From JAJXTN01 sp038230895 (GTDB taxonomy: Bacteria > Patescibacteriota > Saccharimonadia > Saccharimonadales > UBA4665): a stretch of DNA of 64,000 bases. The position numbers were made by a program, and so were the translations under genes. The notes beneath the pieces are model-generated. The model was not told where the DNA came from and did no database searches. It saw only the letters and a list, made by a program, of their open reading frames with translations. This document shows positions 8,788 to 16,837 of this stretch, in pieces. Where the stretch lies: assembly GCA_038230895.1 (NCBI GenBank), contig JBBRMJ010000002.1:1-64000 (forward strand), written 5' to 3'. Positions within the stretch are counted from its first letter, which is position 1. Each line of letters starts with the position of its first letter.

Positions 8788-9059
8788 TGGGAGTCGTACT
8801 ACGAAAAGAAGGCGTAGGTACCGATTCTTTTGATACCCACGACTTCGGCCAAGCTGCTGCACTACTAGCTAAAGTTCATAAGCTAATCTTCATGCACCCA
8901 TTAGAGAACAGCAAGCGAGTAGTGTTTCATTTTGCCATCACACCAGCCATAGAGCAGGACGCAGATGATTACTGGAACGGCAAACTGCTGGTAGATGCCA
9001 AACGGTATTGGAACGAATCCAAAAACCTCAAAACACGTCTGTATGGGTTGAAGCCATGA
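8787..9059 (+). CDS. DUF5659-like protein, copy 2
   Basis: A 90-residue paralogue of the 8117-8362 product: same strand-loop-helix plan, with DDYWNGKLLVDAKRYWNESK and a terminal LKTRLYG. The ATG at 8787 overlaps the previous stop and has GGAGG (8774-8778) upstream. The YWNG-L-VDA-R-(Y/F)(W/F) signature is clearer here than in copy 1 and is the main reason for the family call. Probably an old duplication within the element. Confidence 0.65.
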   Translation: MGVVLRKEGVGTDSFDTHDFGQAAALLAKVHKLIFMHPLENSKRVVFHFAITPAIEQDADDYWNGKLLVDAKRYWNESKNLKTRLYGLKP

Positions 9060-9104
9060 AGCTGACCCAAGATTTGAAGCTGCACAAACAATTAAGTAAG
9101 GAAT

Positions 9105-10385
9105 ATGAGAATGACACCCGAAACCAAGACCACCAAAGCCCAAGTGCGTGAAGCAATCAACGGCATAGACCAAAAGCTGCACCCTGCCATGAGCAGTGAT
9201 GATGTGCGGGATACGCTGTCGCTCACAATTAAAGAAGATGATGTCTGCAAAGAGATTGCCTTCTACTGCATGCTGTCGGCCTATACCCGTGACTCGCAGA
9301 TTAACATCAGCTTTAATGCTCCCAGCTCATCAGGTAAGACCTACATTACCAGTGAAGTTGCCAAGCTGTTTCCAGACGAGGACAAAATTGAATCCAGTGG
9401 AGCCAGCCCAACTTCGTTTTACCACACGGAGGGCATTGAGGACGAGGAGCGTAACGCTAAAATTGTATCGTTTGAACGCAAGATACTAATCTTCTACGAA
9501 CAGAGCAACCCTGCGTTGCAAGCGAAGCTGCGGCCTATCCTGTCGCACGATAGTTGGGAGGTGTATTACCGCATCACTAACAAAAACAAGTCAGGCAAGA
9601 ACCGCACAGAGCTGATTATTTTGGAAGGCTTCCCCGCAACCGTATTTTGCTCGGCTGGTCTACGGCTTGATGAGCAGGAAGCCACCAGAGCCATATTACT
9701 CAGCCCCGAACCAAGCCAGGCAAAGCTACGGGCAGCCATTGAGTTACAGAATCGGCGTGGCACTAATGAACAAGCATACAAGGAATGGCTAGAGTCACGT
9801 CCAGAGCGAGTGGCACTCAAGGAACGAATCCTGGCTATCCGTGATGAGTATGTGGAGTACATTAGGCTGCCTGACAATGATGCTATTAAGCAGCGATTCT
9901 ATTCCAGCTTCCCGAAACTCAAGCATCGCCACACCCGTGACTTCACGCATTTGCAACAGCTAATTAAGGCTATTGCCTTACTGAACCTGTGGCATCGGAA
10001 GCAGCCAGACGGCTCCATTATGGCGGCACAGACCGACATAGACCGTGCGTTTATGCTCTGGGAGCAACTTGCCCAAAGTCAGAGTCTCGGCATACCGCCA
10101 ACAGCCATTCACTTTTACAAGCAGTTTATCTTGCCTGTCTATTTTGAGTTGCGCAGTGCCTACCCGATGGCATCAGTGCCGCAAGAAGCTCTAGGCATTA
10201 GTCGTGAGCAGCTCTGCCGCCATTACTTAAAAGTTGAGAAGACTGTACTTGCCGATACTTATCTGCGCAAAGAACTGTTGCCACAGCTTGAAGCGGGTGG
10301 GCTGATTATTCAGAACACTCCTGCTGTAGGCGACAGGCGCAGTAGACTGATATTCCCACAGTGGTTCCCAGATGAAACTAAATAG
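9105..10385 (+). CDS. P-loop ATPase, probable element replication or primase-helicase-type protein
   Basis: A 426-residue protein. A Walker A sequence FNAPSSSGKTYIT lies near residue 70, followed by ILIFYEQSNP about 55 residues on as the Walker B candidate, and SHDSWEVYYRI resembling the sensor region of helicase-like ATPases. The C-terminal third (from about 280) is helical with a winged-helix-like PQEALGISREQLCRHYLK segment. It follows the zinc-ribbon gene, so a primase/helicase pair for element replication is plausible. This is an inference; no primase catalytic motif is seen. ATG at 9105 follows AAGGA. Confidence 0.6.
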   Translation: MRMTPETKTTKAQVREAINGIDQKLHPAMSSDDVRDTLSLTIKEDDVCKEIAFYCMLSAYTRDSQINISFNAPSSSGKTYITSEVAKLFPDEDKIESSGASPTSFYHTEGIEDEERNAKIVSFERKILIFYEQSNPALQAKLRPILSHDSWEVYYRITNKNKSGKNRTELIILEGFPATVFCSAGLRLDEQEATRAILLSPEPSQAKLRAAIELQNRRGTNEQAYKEWLESRPERVALKERILAIRDEYVEYIRLPDNDAIKQRFYSSFPKLKHRHTRDFTHLQQLIKAIALLNLWHRKQPDGSIMAAQTDIDRAFMLWEQLAQSQSLGIPPTAIHFYKQFILPVYFELRSAYPMASVPQEALGISREQLCRHYLKVEKTVLADTYLRKELLPQLEAGGLIIQNTPAVGDRRSRLIFPQWFPDETK

Positions 10386-10476
10386 GCCTACCGAGTGGTA
10401 CGGTCGCCAACTAAGAAAGGAGTGGTGATGTAAGCCAGAATCAGCCAGCCAACTAATAATGAAAATGAGGATTTAG

Positions 10477-10614
10477 ATGACTATGTACAACCAATTTTTA
10501 ACAATCTATAATGTAAGAGTTCACATAGAAGGCAAAAAGGCACAAAGTCTTTTTATTTCCGCTCATAAAGGGCGGCTCGTATCGGAAAGTAGCTTTGTGC
10601 TGCCGACTGTGTGA
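10477..10614 (+). CDS. Possible small protein, 45 aa
   Basis: A short frame starting ATG 10477 with GAGG 7 nt upstream and ending TGA at 10612-10614. The predicted product is a mix of beta-type residues (YNVRVHIEGKKAQSLFIS). It is the only content I can support in the 316-nt gap between the ATPase and the excisionase-like gene. No family recognised. Confidence 0.35.
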   Translation: MTMYNQFLTIYNVRVHIEGKKAQSLFISAHKGRLVSESSFVLPTV

Positions 10615-10701
10615 ACAACGAGTCGTCCTTTTTGATTGGAAATCAATTTGGGCGCAACTAACTCGGCTTACATTGTAGAACCGCACAGAAAGGTGCAATG
10701 T

Positions 10702-10902
10702 ATGACGAATGAACAAAACTACCCAAATCTATTAACAATTCCTGAGGCAACCAATCAGCTCAGGATAAGCAGGTGGACAATATACCAACTAATTCGGAGC
10801 GGTGAGTTAAAAACGATAACTATCGCAAGTCGAAGATTTGTTGCTTCTGATGATTTAGCTAAATACATAAATGAACGAAAGGCAGTGGGTTATGAGACGT
10901 AG
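10702..10902 (+). CDS. xis: Excisionase-family HTH protein
   Basis: A 66-residue MerR/excisionase-type DNA-binding protein: LLTIPEATNQLRISRWTIYQ is the typical first helix-turn-helix and IRSGELKTITIASRRFV the wing, followed by a short helix. Such proteins bind att arms and steer the integrase towards excision. The ATG at 10702 is preferred (AGAAAGG upstream). It overlaps the start of the integrase gene, so the two are co-expressed. Confidence 0.8.
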   Translation: MTNEQNYPNLLTIPEATNQLRISRWTIYQLIRSGELKTITIASRRFVASDDLAKYINERKAVGYET

Positions 10903-12112
10903 ACGAGGCGATGGTTCAGTTACTAAGCGTAAAGATGGTCGGTTCGAGGCGGCTGCCTATGTGCATACGCCAACAGGTATTAAACGTGTTCGCCGTTATG
11001 CTGCTACACGACCTGAGGCAGAAGCGTTGCTCGTTGATTTAAGAAATAAAAACAATAGTGGGCTATTAACGGACGCTAAAGAGCGGAAGTTAAGTGAGTA
11101 TTTGGATTACTGGCTAGCAATAGCTAAGTCAAATCTGCGCCCCACTACCTATATTGGCTATGAAGTTATAGTGCGGCTTTATCTCAAGCCAGGGCTAGGC
11201 AATAAATGCCTGGCTAGACTTAGGGTTGCAGACGTTCAGTCACATATAAATAGTCAACTCAAAGCCGGGGTTTCTAATCGTACAATTCAAAAACAGCGGC
11301 TAGTATTATCAACGGCACTTAAACGTGCGGAGCATGAAGAAATTATCAGTAGAAATGTGGCACGACTTGTTGACATACCGCAATATCGGCCTAAAGAAAT
11401 CGTGCCTTGGAACGTAAATCAACTAAGCATATTTTTAGACCATGCTAGTAGCGACCCATTCTACCCAGTGTTTGTTATATTGGCCTTATACGGACTAAGA
11501 ACAAGCGAAGCATTGGGCTTATCATGGCACAACATAGACGCTGATAATAAAGTTATTCACATTCGGCAACAGCTCCAGTATTATGACCAGGCATTTCATT
11601 ATACGGATTTGAAAACCCAAGCTGGACGGCGTGACCTACCGTTACTCGATATTACGCATAATGTTTTGCAGAATATTACCCAAACCGATAGTGGGGCATT
11701 ACCAGACCTTATCTTTAAGACGACAAGCGGCAATCCGATTGACAGACGAAATCTACTTCGGTCGTTTAAGCGCATAAGCAAACACGCTGGACTACCGTTG
11801 ATTAGGATGCACGACTTACGGCATACTGCCGCCACGATTCTGAAAGACATTGGCGTACCAGCACGAGACACTCAGCTCATTTTAGGCCATGCACATATCA
11901 CGACAACTCAGCAAATATACCAGCACTCGGGCATTGAAGAACGTGTTTTGATACTAGAGCGATATGAGCAGAAATTAGTGAGTATTAGTGCCTGTAGCCG
12001 TCAAATTAAGCCGTCAAGCAATATTCTAGATTCAAAAATAATAAGAAATAACATCGTTAGGGGCGAGAAAGAGCTAAGCATTAACCCCAGGCTTATGAGT
12101 CCTGTGCTCTAA
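10892..12112 (+). CDS. int: Tyrosine recombinase / integrase
   Basis: A phage-type integrase (406 aa). It has a short N-terminal arm-binding strand region (RRGDGSVTKRKDGRFEAAAY), a SAM-like core-binding domain at about 60-160, then the catalytic domain: Arg in YGLRTSEALGL, Lys in LKTQAGRRDLPL, HDLRH, GHAHITTTQ and the Tyr nucleophile in IYQHSG. All active-site residues are intact. The start is taken at 10892 (AAAGG upstream); 10871 is possible. The last codons read into the antisense of a tRNA 5' half, so the attachment site lies within the 3' end of the gene. It should mediate integration and excision at the tRNA. Confidence 0.92.
   Translation: MRRRRGDGSVTKRKDGRFEAAAYVHTPTGIKRVRRYAATRPEAEALLVDLRNKNNSGLLTDAKERKLSEYLDYWLAIAKSNLRPTTYIGYEVIVRLYLKPGLGNKCLARLRVADVQSHINSQLKAGVSNRTIQKQRLVLSTALKRAEHEEIISRNVARLVDIPQYRPKEIVPWNVNQLSIFLDHASSDPFYPVFVILALYGLRTSEALGLSWHNIDADNKVIHIRQQLQYYDQAFHYTDLKTQAGRRDLPLLDITHNVLQNITQTDSGALPDLIFKTTSGNPIDRRNLLRSFKRISKHAGLPLIRMHDLRHTAATILKDIGVPARDTQLILGHAHITTTQQIYQHSGIEERVLILERYEQKLVSISACSRQIKPSSNILDSKIIRNNIVRGEKELSINPRLMSPVL
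12083..12112. other. Attachment site (att) overlap between integrase 3' end and tRNA
   Basis: The stretch common to the integrase reading frame and the tRNA anticodon arm is the likely att core. The A-G mismatch suggests that the sequence left of the anticodon comes from the element. No second copy of the core (containing CTTATGAGTCC) was seen in the window. Confidence 0.55.
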
Positions 12113-12130
12113 CCACTGAGCTACGCCGCC
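12083..12130 (-). pseudogene. 5' half of a CAT-anticodon tRNA gene (tRNA-Met or tRNA-Ile2), interrupted at the anticodon arm
   Basis: Read on the minus strand from 12130: 7-nt acceptor strand GGCGGCG, TA, D arm GCTC-AGTGGTTA-GAGC, A, then anticodon arm CAGGA-CTCATAA-GCCTG. The anticodon is CAT (12097-12095). The arm has an A-G mismatch at position 31-39. After GGGTT there is no T arm or 3' acceptor strand; the sequence continues into the antisense of the integrase gene. This fits an att site in the anticodon stem-loop. A complete tRNA could be restored at the other end of the element. Whether it is elongator Met or the TilS substrate Ile2 cannot be decided from half a gene. Confidence 0.75.
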
Positions 12131-12214
12131 GGAATTTGGGAATCGCAAATTAGATTGCGATAACAGGGGATAATATAGCATGATTCGTATCTGTTGGCTA
12201 GCATCGAGTGGCTA

Positions 12215-13024
12215 TTAATAGGTGCGGAAAGCCAGGTAGCCGGCGGCGGTAAAGCCGATGATGATTACCACTATACGAATGATGTGTGATGAGAAGCGTT
12301 GAGAGTAACGGGCGCCCAGGTAGCCACCGATACCATTGCCGGTAGCCATGGCCAAGCCAAGCGGCCAGTTGATCAGATGCGTGCTATACAGGGTTATGAT
12401 ACAAACTGTAGCGATGGTCATGCCGGCCAAATTTTTGAGGCCATTCATCTGGTGGATGTCGTGTAATTTGGTGAAGCTGAGGAAGGCCAACATGATGAAG
12501 CCGAATCCAGCGCCGAAGAAACCACCATATATAGCGGTTGGGAGTAAGCCAAGCGCTATCAGGAAGAGAGTAGCATTGTTCTGGCTGCGTTTGGAGATAT
12601 GTCGTAGTAGGTGGAAATGGAGCAGTGGCTGGATAGCGAAGAGCACAACGGCGAAGAAGATGAGGCCAGGTACCAGCTCCTGGAAACGGGCGTTTGGGGT
12701 GTGACGTAATAATAAGGCACCGATGGCGGCACCTATCAGACAGGGGATGAGCAGAATGAGGTAGCGGCGCGGTAGCTTACGCAGGTATTTGCGATAGCCG
12801 TAGGCTGAAGTTATTTGCCCGGGTAAGATAACAATGTTGGTTGTCACATTAGCAACCAGCGGTGGTAATCCAACAGCTAAAAGAACAGGGAAGCCAAGCA
12901 GCATGCCGCCACCTGCGATGCCGTTCATGGCACCCACGGCGATCCCGACTATGAAAACGATGATTTCGTGCAGCATGTTTGTGTTTTGATTGAGCTCCTT
13001 TAGCGTAGCATGTTCATTCGTCAT
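12215..13024 (-). CDS. TauE/SafE-family membrane permease
   Basis: A 269-residue integral membrane protein with about eight hydrophobic segments and the TauE/SafE N-terminal signature GAMNGIAGGGMLLGFPVLL, repeated in weaker form after residue 165 (GGFFGAGFGFIMLAFL). Members export sulfite, sulfoacetate or related anions; the substrate here is unknown. The first ATG is at 13024; an internal ATG at 12976 (MLHEII) starts directly before the first TM helix and may be the true start. It is the first chromosomal gene outside the element and points towards the interrupted tRNA. Confidence 0.8.
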   Translation of the reverse strand: MTNEHATLKELNQNTNMLHEIIVFIVGIAVGAMNGIAGGGMLLGFPVLLAVGLPPLVANVTTNIVILPGQITSAYGYRKYLRKLPRRYLILLIPCLIGAAIGALLLRHTPNARFQELVPGLIFFAVVLFAIQPLLHFHLLRHISKRSQNNATLFLIALGLLPTAIYGGFFGAGFGFIMLAFLSFTKLHDIHQMNGLKNLAGMTIATVCIITLYSTHLINWPLGLAMATGNGIGGYLGARYSQRFSSHIIRIVVIIIGFTAAGYLAFRTY

Positions 13025-13065
13025 CGGCCATCACCACGTCGTCACACGTAAAACGCTTACGTAAC

Positions 13066-13074
13066 TGCTAAGAT
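13066..13074 (+). promoter_or_regulatory. Extended -10 (TGC-TAAGAT) 6 nt before tilS
   Basis: TGC at 13066-13068 followed by TAAGAT at 13069-13074; six bases then separate it from ATG 13081. Predicts a leaderless tilS transcript. Confidence 0.5.
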
Positions 13075-13080
13075 ACATGT

Positions 13081-13995
13081 ATGGAAGTGCAGCTGAAACC
13101 CGGTCGTTACGTGGTTGCGGTCAGTGGTGGGGTCGATTCCTTAGCGCTGTTGCACCTTCTCTATGCCCAAAATTGGGCGGCTCGTCAGGCTGGTCAGCCG
13201 ACCTCGAAGTTGATAGTGGCGCACTACGATCACGGCATTCGTGAAGACTCGGTGGCCGACCGCAAGCTGGTGCAGGCGACAGCCAAAGCCTATGGCTTGC
13301 CGTTTGTCTATAATGAAGGCCGCCTCGGGGCAGGGGTCAGTGAAGCTACGGCTCGAGATGCTCGTTATGGCTTCCTGCGACAGGTCCACCAGGCTAGTGG
13401 CACGCAGGCGATTATCACCGCCCATCACCTGGATGATGTTCTTGAGACTGCCATTCTCAATCTGTTACGTGGCACTGGCCGTCGGGGCTTAACGTCGCTG
13501 CGCAGCCACGAGGATATTCACCGGCCCTTGCTACATCTCCCCAAGCAGGCATTAGTCGATTATGCCCACAGTCGTGGATTGCGGTGGCGTGAAGATAGCA
13601 CCAATGGCGACGATAGCTATTTGCGAAATTACATCCGACATCGCATTTTGCCACGTTTCGATGCGGCCGGGCGCCAACGCCTCGGCTACATTCTGAGTAG
13701 CCTCCAGACCCAGAACCGACAGCTCGATAATGACCTCATTAATCTATTGCATCAGCAATCGATGGGAGGCACGCTCGACCGGACATGGTTCAATCATTTA
13801 CCACATAGTGTTGCCAAAGAGGCGCTGTCAGCCTGGCTACGGGCACATGGTGTATCAGGCTTTGATAGCAAGGCCTTGGAGCGCTTGGTAGTGGCTGCCA
13901 AAACCGCTCGTCCTGGCAAGCTATTCCCCCTGTTAGGTGGTCGCCAGATGCATGTTGGTAGCCTAAATTTGGCACTCGTGGGTAGTGAGCGCTAG
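13081..13995 (+). CDS. tilS: tRNA(Ile)-lysidine synthase
   Basis: Converts C34 of the CAU-anticodon tRNA-Ile to lysidine using ATP and lysine, so that the tRNA reads AUA codons. The 304-residue protein has the PP-loop VAVSGGVDSLALLHL at residues 10-24, IIVAHYDHGIRED-type LIVAHYDHG, and ITAHHLDDVLETAILNLLRGTG. It lacks most of the long C-terminal domains of E. coli TilS (~430 aa), as is usual for small genomes. It stands 34 nt before ftsH; in many bacteria the order is tilS-hpt-ftsH, and hpt is absent here. A CAT-anticodon tRNA half lies 950 bp away, which may be coincidence. Confidence 0.93.
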   Translation: MEVQLKPGRYVVAVSGGVDSLALLHLLYAQNWAARQAGQPTSKLIVAHYDHGIREDSVADRKLVQATAKAYGLPFVYNEGRLGAGVSEATARDARYGFLRQVHQASGTQAIITAHHLDDVLETAILNLLRGTGRRGLTSLRSHEDIHRPLLHLPKQALVDYAHSRGLRWREDSTNGDDSYLRNYIRHRILPRFDAAGRQRLGYILSSLQTQNRQLDNDLINLLHQQSMGGTLDRTWFNHLPHSVAKEALSAWLRAHGVSGFDSKALERLVVAAKTARPGKLFPLLGGRQMHVGSLNLALVGSER

Positions 13996-14015
13996 CAAAA
14001 AAATAATAGCAGAGG

Positions 14016-14021
14016 TATAAT
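14016..14021 (+). promoter_or_regulatory. -10 box (TATAAT) 8 nt before ftsH
   Basis: Perfect TATAAT ending 8 nt before ATG 14030; the gap contains AGAGGG, which could also serve as a ribosome-binding site on a longer, tilS-derived transcript. Confidence 0.55.
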
Positions 14022-14029
14022 AGAGGGCT

Positions 14030-15901
14030 ATGGATAAAAAACCACTTCGTTCCAAGCACAAATCAGGCAAAGCAGCCGGTAATCGCAATGCCAAGAACGC
14101 GGGCTTCATTGCTCTTCTGGTGCTGTTCGCGCTCATCGTCTTCGCCTACTCCAACCAGCCAAGTATTCTCAAGCAAGTTCCAGCTACCCAAGCTATCGCT
14201 GATAATAACGCTGGCAAGTATTCCAAAATTGTCGTCAATGGCAATGAACTAGATATCACACCCCAGGGTGCAGCTCACGCCACATTGAAGACCTATGTTG
14301 ATGGCAATTCCAGCCTCAAAGAGCAGGGATTCAATACCGCCAAAACGAGCATTACCTTTAAGCCAGAGTCAGCCGGTACACCGGCTTGGCTGGTACTGGT
14401 TGAGACTATCGGTCCGGTCATATTGTTCGGTGGTCTTTTGTTCTTCATAATGCGCGGCGCTCAAGGCCAGGGCAATCAAGCCCTCAGTTTTGGCAAGAGC
14501 CGAGCTCGCCTCTACGGCAACGAGAAGGACAAAGTGACATTTAAAGAAATCGCCGGCTCTGACGAGGCGAAGCAAGATCTTGAAGAAGTCGTTGAATTCC
14601 TGAAATTCCCTAAGAAATTCGTTGGCATGGGTGCTCGCATACCAAAAGGTGTGCTGTTAGTCGGTCCTCCGGGCACTGGTAAGACCTTGCTCTCGCGTGC
14701 TGTCGCCGGCGAAGCCAACGTGCCGTTCTTCAGCATATCTGGTTCGGAGTTCGTCGAGATGTTCGTTGGTGTTGGTGCTTCACGCGTCCGTGACCTTTTC
14801 GCCAAAGCCAAGAAGAACGCGCCATGCATTATCTTTGTCGATGAAATTGATGCCGTCGGTCGCCGTCGTGGCTCTGGCATGGGTGGTGGTCATGATGAGC
14901 GCGAACAAACCCTCAATCAAATCCTCGTCGAAATGGATGGCTTTGAGCAGGGTGAAAACGTCATTGTCCTCGCCGCTACCAACCGCGCTGATGTGCTTGA
15001 CCCGGCCTTACTTCGACCAGGCCGCTTCGACCGGCGCGTTAATATCGGCTTGCCGGACCGTAAGGACCGCGAAGCGATTCTGAAGGTTCACTTTGCCAAG
15101 AAGCCACTCGCGAAAACCGTTGATCTTGATTCGCTGGCTGCCAAAGCTGCGGGTAGCTCAGGTGCTGACCTCGCCAATATTGCCAATGAGTCGGCCATCA
15201 TCGCCGCCCGCAACAGCCACAATGAGATTACGCAGGGTGATGTGACTGAAGCATTCGAACGTGTTGCCATTGGTCCAGAACGCAAGAGCAAGATCATGAC
15301 TGAAGCCGATAAGGTTACGACTGCTTATCATGAAGCCGGGCACGCCTTGGTTGGTCACGTGCTACCGGATAGCGACCCAGTTCATAAGGTCACCATCATC
15401 CCACGCGGCGGTACGGGTGGCGTAACATGGTTCATCCCACCCGAAGACCGAATGTTTGTGTCACTCATACAGTTCAAAGACATGTTAGCTCGCGGCCTCG
15501 GTGGTCGTATTGCCGAAGAAGTCATGCTTGGCAAAGACCGTATCACAACTGGTGCGGGCAGCGATCTGCAACAAGCCGCTGAATTAGCCCGTGATATGGT
15601 TGTCAACCAGGGTATGGGTGACAAGCTGCGCGACCAGGTTTTCCACGTCGACGATGGTATGATGATTGACCGCATTGTCCACGAACGTGATTACTCTGAG
15701 GATACCGCAAAGGTTATCGACCAAGAAGTCGAGAGCCTGATTACGGAAGCCGCTAATCGTGCCCGCAGTGTCATCAAGGCCAATCTCCACAAACTAGAAG
15801 AACTCAAAGACCGCTTGCTGGAAAAAGAAACTGTCGACGCTGATGAGGTGCTGGAAGTGCTGAAGGGTGCCAAGATGACCGACGGCGCCGCTCTCTACTA
15901 G
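14030..15901 (+). CDS. ftsH: ATP-dependent zinc metalloprotease FtsH
   Basis: Membrane-bound AAA+ protease for quality control of membrane and regulatory proteins. The 623-residue protein has an N-terminal TM helix (about 21-40), a short periplasmic-side domain, a second TM helix (about 121-142), an AAA domain with GPPGTGKT and the second-region-of-homology NRADVLDPALLRPGRFDRR, and the protease domain with zinc-binding HEAGH near residue 435 and a downstream Asp (GSDLQQA). Length and motif order are standard. It follows tilS and has its own -10 box next to the ATG. Confidence 0.96.
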   Translation: MDKKPLRSKHKSGKAAGNRNAKNAGFIALLVLFALIVFAYSNQPSILKQVPATQAIADNNAGKYSKIVVNGNELDITPQGAAHATLKTYVDGNSSLKEQGFNTAKTSITFKPESAGTPAWLVLVETIGPVILFGGLLFFIMRGAQGQGNQALSFGKSRARLYGNEKDKVTFKEIAGSDEAKQDLEEVVEFLKFPKKFVGMGARIPKGVLLVGPPGTGKTLLSRAVAGEANVPFFSISGSEFVEMFVGVGASRVRDLFAKAKKNAPCIIFVDEIDAVGRRRGSGMGGGHDEREQTLNQILVEMDGFEQGENVIVLAATNRADVLDPALLRPGRFDRRVNIGLPDRKDREAILKVHFAKKPLAKTVDLDSLAAKAAGSSGADLANIANESAIIAARNSHNEITQGDVTEAFERVAIGPERKSKIMTEADKVTTAYHEAGHALVGHVLPDSDPVHKVTIIPRGGTGGVTWFIPPEDRMFVSLIQFKDMLARGLGGRIAEEVMLGKDRITTGAGSDLQQAAELARDMVVNQGMGDKLRDQVFHVDDGMMIDRIVHERDYSEDTAKVIDQEVESLITEAANRARSVIKANLHKLEELKDRLLEKETVDADEVLEVLKGAKMTDGAALY

Positions 15902-15921
15902 GACTACAGAGTCATTGCAAT

Positions 15922-16752
15922 TTATAGTTGTTGCGTGACATCGTAAAGCTGCTGTGCCACAGCAACCTGACCAGCAACCCGGTGTTGGTAGGCAATCTGA
16001 GCAACAGAGCTTGTATCGAATATGTTTCGCAAAGTGCCAGCAATAGCTGACTGGGTATGAGTATCCTTCTTCTCGACAGCCGCTTTGTAAAACACAACTA
16101 ATTGGTACATATCAGCAATTGCCACCCAATAATTAATTGGTTCTGGCTGTTTCATTTCACCGACCCAGGCTTCAATTTGAGGTTGGTCGTAAATCACGGC
16201 CCTTAAAGCACGCCGGTTGCCATCCATGACTTTGATAACGCCCCCACTCGTCTTACGGACAATAATTGGATACTCATCTTGCGCTGGGTCGGTGCTGTGC
16301 TGGTCAACAAAGGTTTTCTGTTCGGCTTTGGCAGCAGGATTATTAGCCAGAATCTCGGCCAGTTCGCCAAGCAGTAGATCAACCCGCAGGTTTAGACCGT
16401 GCACTTTCTGTAGTTGCTTAAGGGGGCTGGTCATTTGAATCGTGCGAGTGTCGAGGGTTTGCTTAGACCATTCAATATTCTCCGCGGTAATCCAAGCCAC
16501 AAAATTTGGTTTCAGTTTGATGCCATGCATAATGGCAGCAAAACTATCCCAAAAATCTTGGAGTCGCTCCGTCTCTAAATGGTAGTCAGTAGGCTGGTTG
16601 GCCCAACCCCGAACTGATGCATCCATAGCCTGCCAGGCATCAGTCGATACTCCAAGAAAAAGCTTACGCAACTCCTTATTAATAATACTAATTGCCAATT
16701 CTACACGAGTAGCATCGTAGATATGAGAGGGGTAAGTTAATTGCTGTGCCAT
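15922..16752 (-). CDS. ParB/sulfiredoxin-fold-like protein, function unknown
   Basis: A 276-residue soluble protein. Residues about 150-200 (YPIIVRK...GVIKVMDGNRRALRAV) resemble the ParB-type N-terminal nuclease/CTPase fold, where a V-x-DG-N-(H/R)-R motif is conserved. No HTH of chromosome-partitioning ParB is evident, so segregation is unlikely. The rest is helical with many Gln and Trp. A TATAAT box 7 nt before the ATG at 16752 indicates independent, leaderless expression. It stands alone between ftsH (convergent) and murJ (divergent). Confidence 0.6.
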   Translation of the reverse strand: MAQQLTYPSHIYDATRVELAISIINKELRKLFLGVSTDAWQAMDASVRGWANQPTDYHLETERLQDFWDSFAAIMHGIKLKPNFVAWITAENIEWSKQTLDTRTIQMTSPLKQLQKVHGLNLRVDLLLGELAEILANNPAAKAEQKTFVDQHSTDPAQDEYPIIVRKTSGGVIKVMDGNRRALRAVIYDQPQIEAWVGEMKQPEPINYWVAIADMYQLVVFYKAAVEKKDTHTQSAIAGTLRNIFDTSSVAQIAYQHRVAGQVAVAQQLYDVTQQL

Positions 16753-16759
16753 AGGCGTA

Positions 16760-16765
16760 ATTATA
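16760..16765 (-). promoter_or_regulatory. -10 box (TATAAT) 7 nt before the ParB-like gene
   Basis: Perfect TATAAT on the minus strand with a 7-nt gap to the ATG at 16752. Confidence 0.55.
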
Positions 16766-16837
16766 GAGCAAAATACGCTGTTATCTTAATCAGGGCTGGA
16801 CTATACTGAGTGGAGCTTAGATAGATATGAACAGCGC

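Larger units (their letters stand above)
1..12130. mobile_element. Integrative element inserted in a tRNA gene (right part; left end outside window)
   Basis: A tyrosine integrase (10892-12112) with an excisionase-like HTH gene directly upstream ends inside the 5' half of a tRNA gene (12083-12130), the usual layout at one end of an integrated element. Genes from 6320 to 10902 look like element functions: ATPase, zinc ribbon, DUF5659-like paralogues, terminase-small-subunit-like HTH. Sample lines are about 42-50% G+C against about 50-58% to the right. No copy of the tRNA 3' half or of the att core is visible between 1 and 12083, so the left boundary, and whether purMQLN lies inside, is inferred from the absence of a closer boundary. 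Boundary at 12.1 kb is well supported; extent to position 1 is not proven. Confidence 0.6.

Noticed and set aside
9056..9151. 31-codon frame overlapping the stop of the second DUF5659 gene (ATGA) and the start of the ATPase
   Set aside because: Overlaps the ATPase gene by 47 nt, product is low-complexity polar, and there is no ribosome-binding site; probably chance.
12001..12130. Group I intron in the CAT-anticodon tRNA
   Set aside because: The sequence after the anticodon arm is the antisense of an intact integrase gene, and no 3' exon with a matching acceptor strand was found within the following several kilobases.
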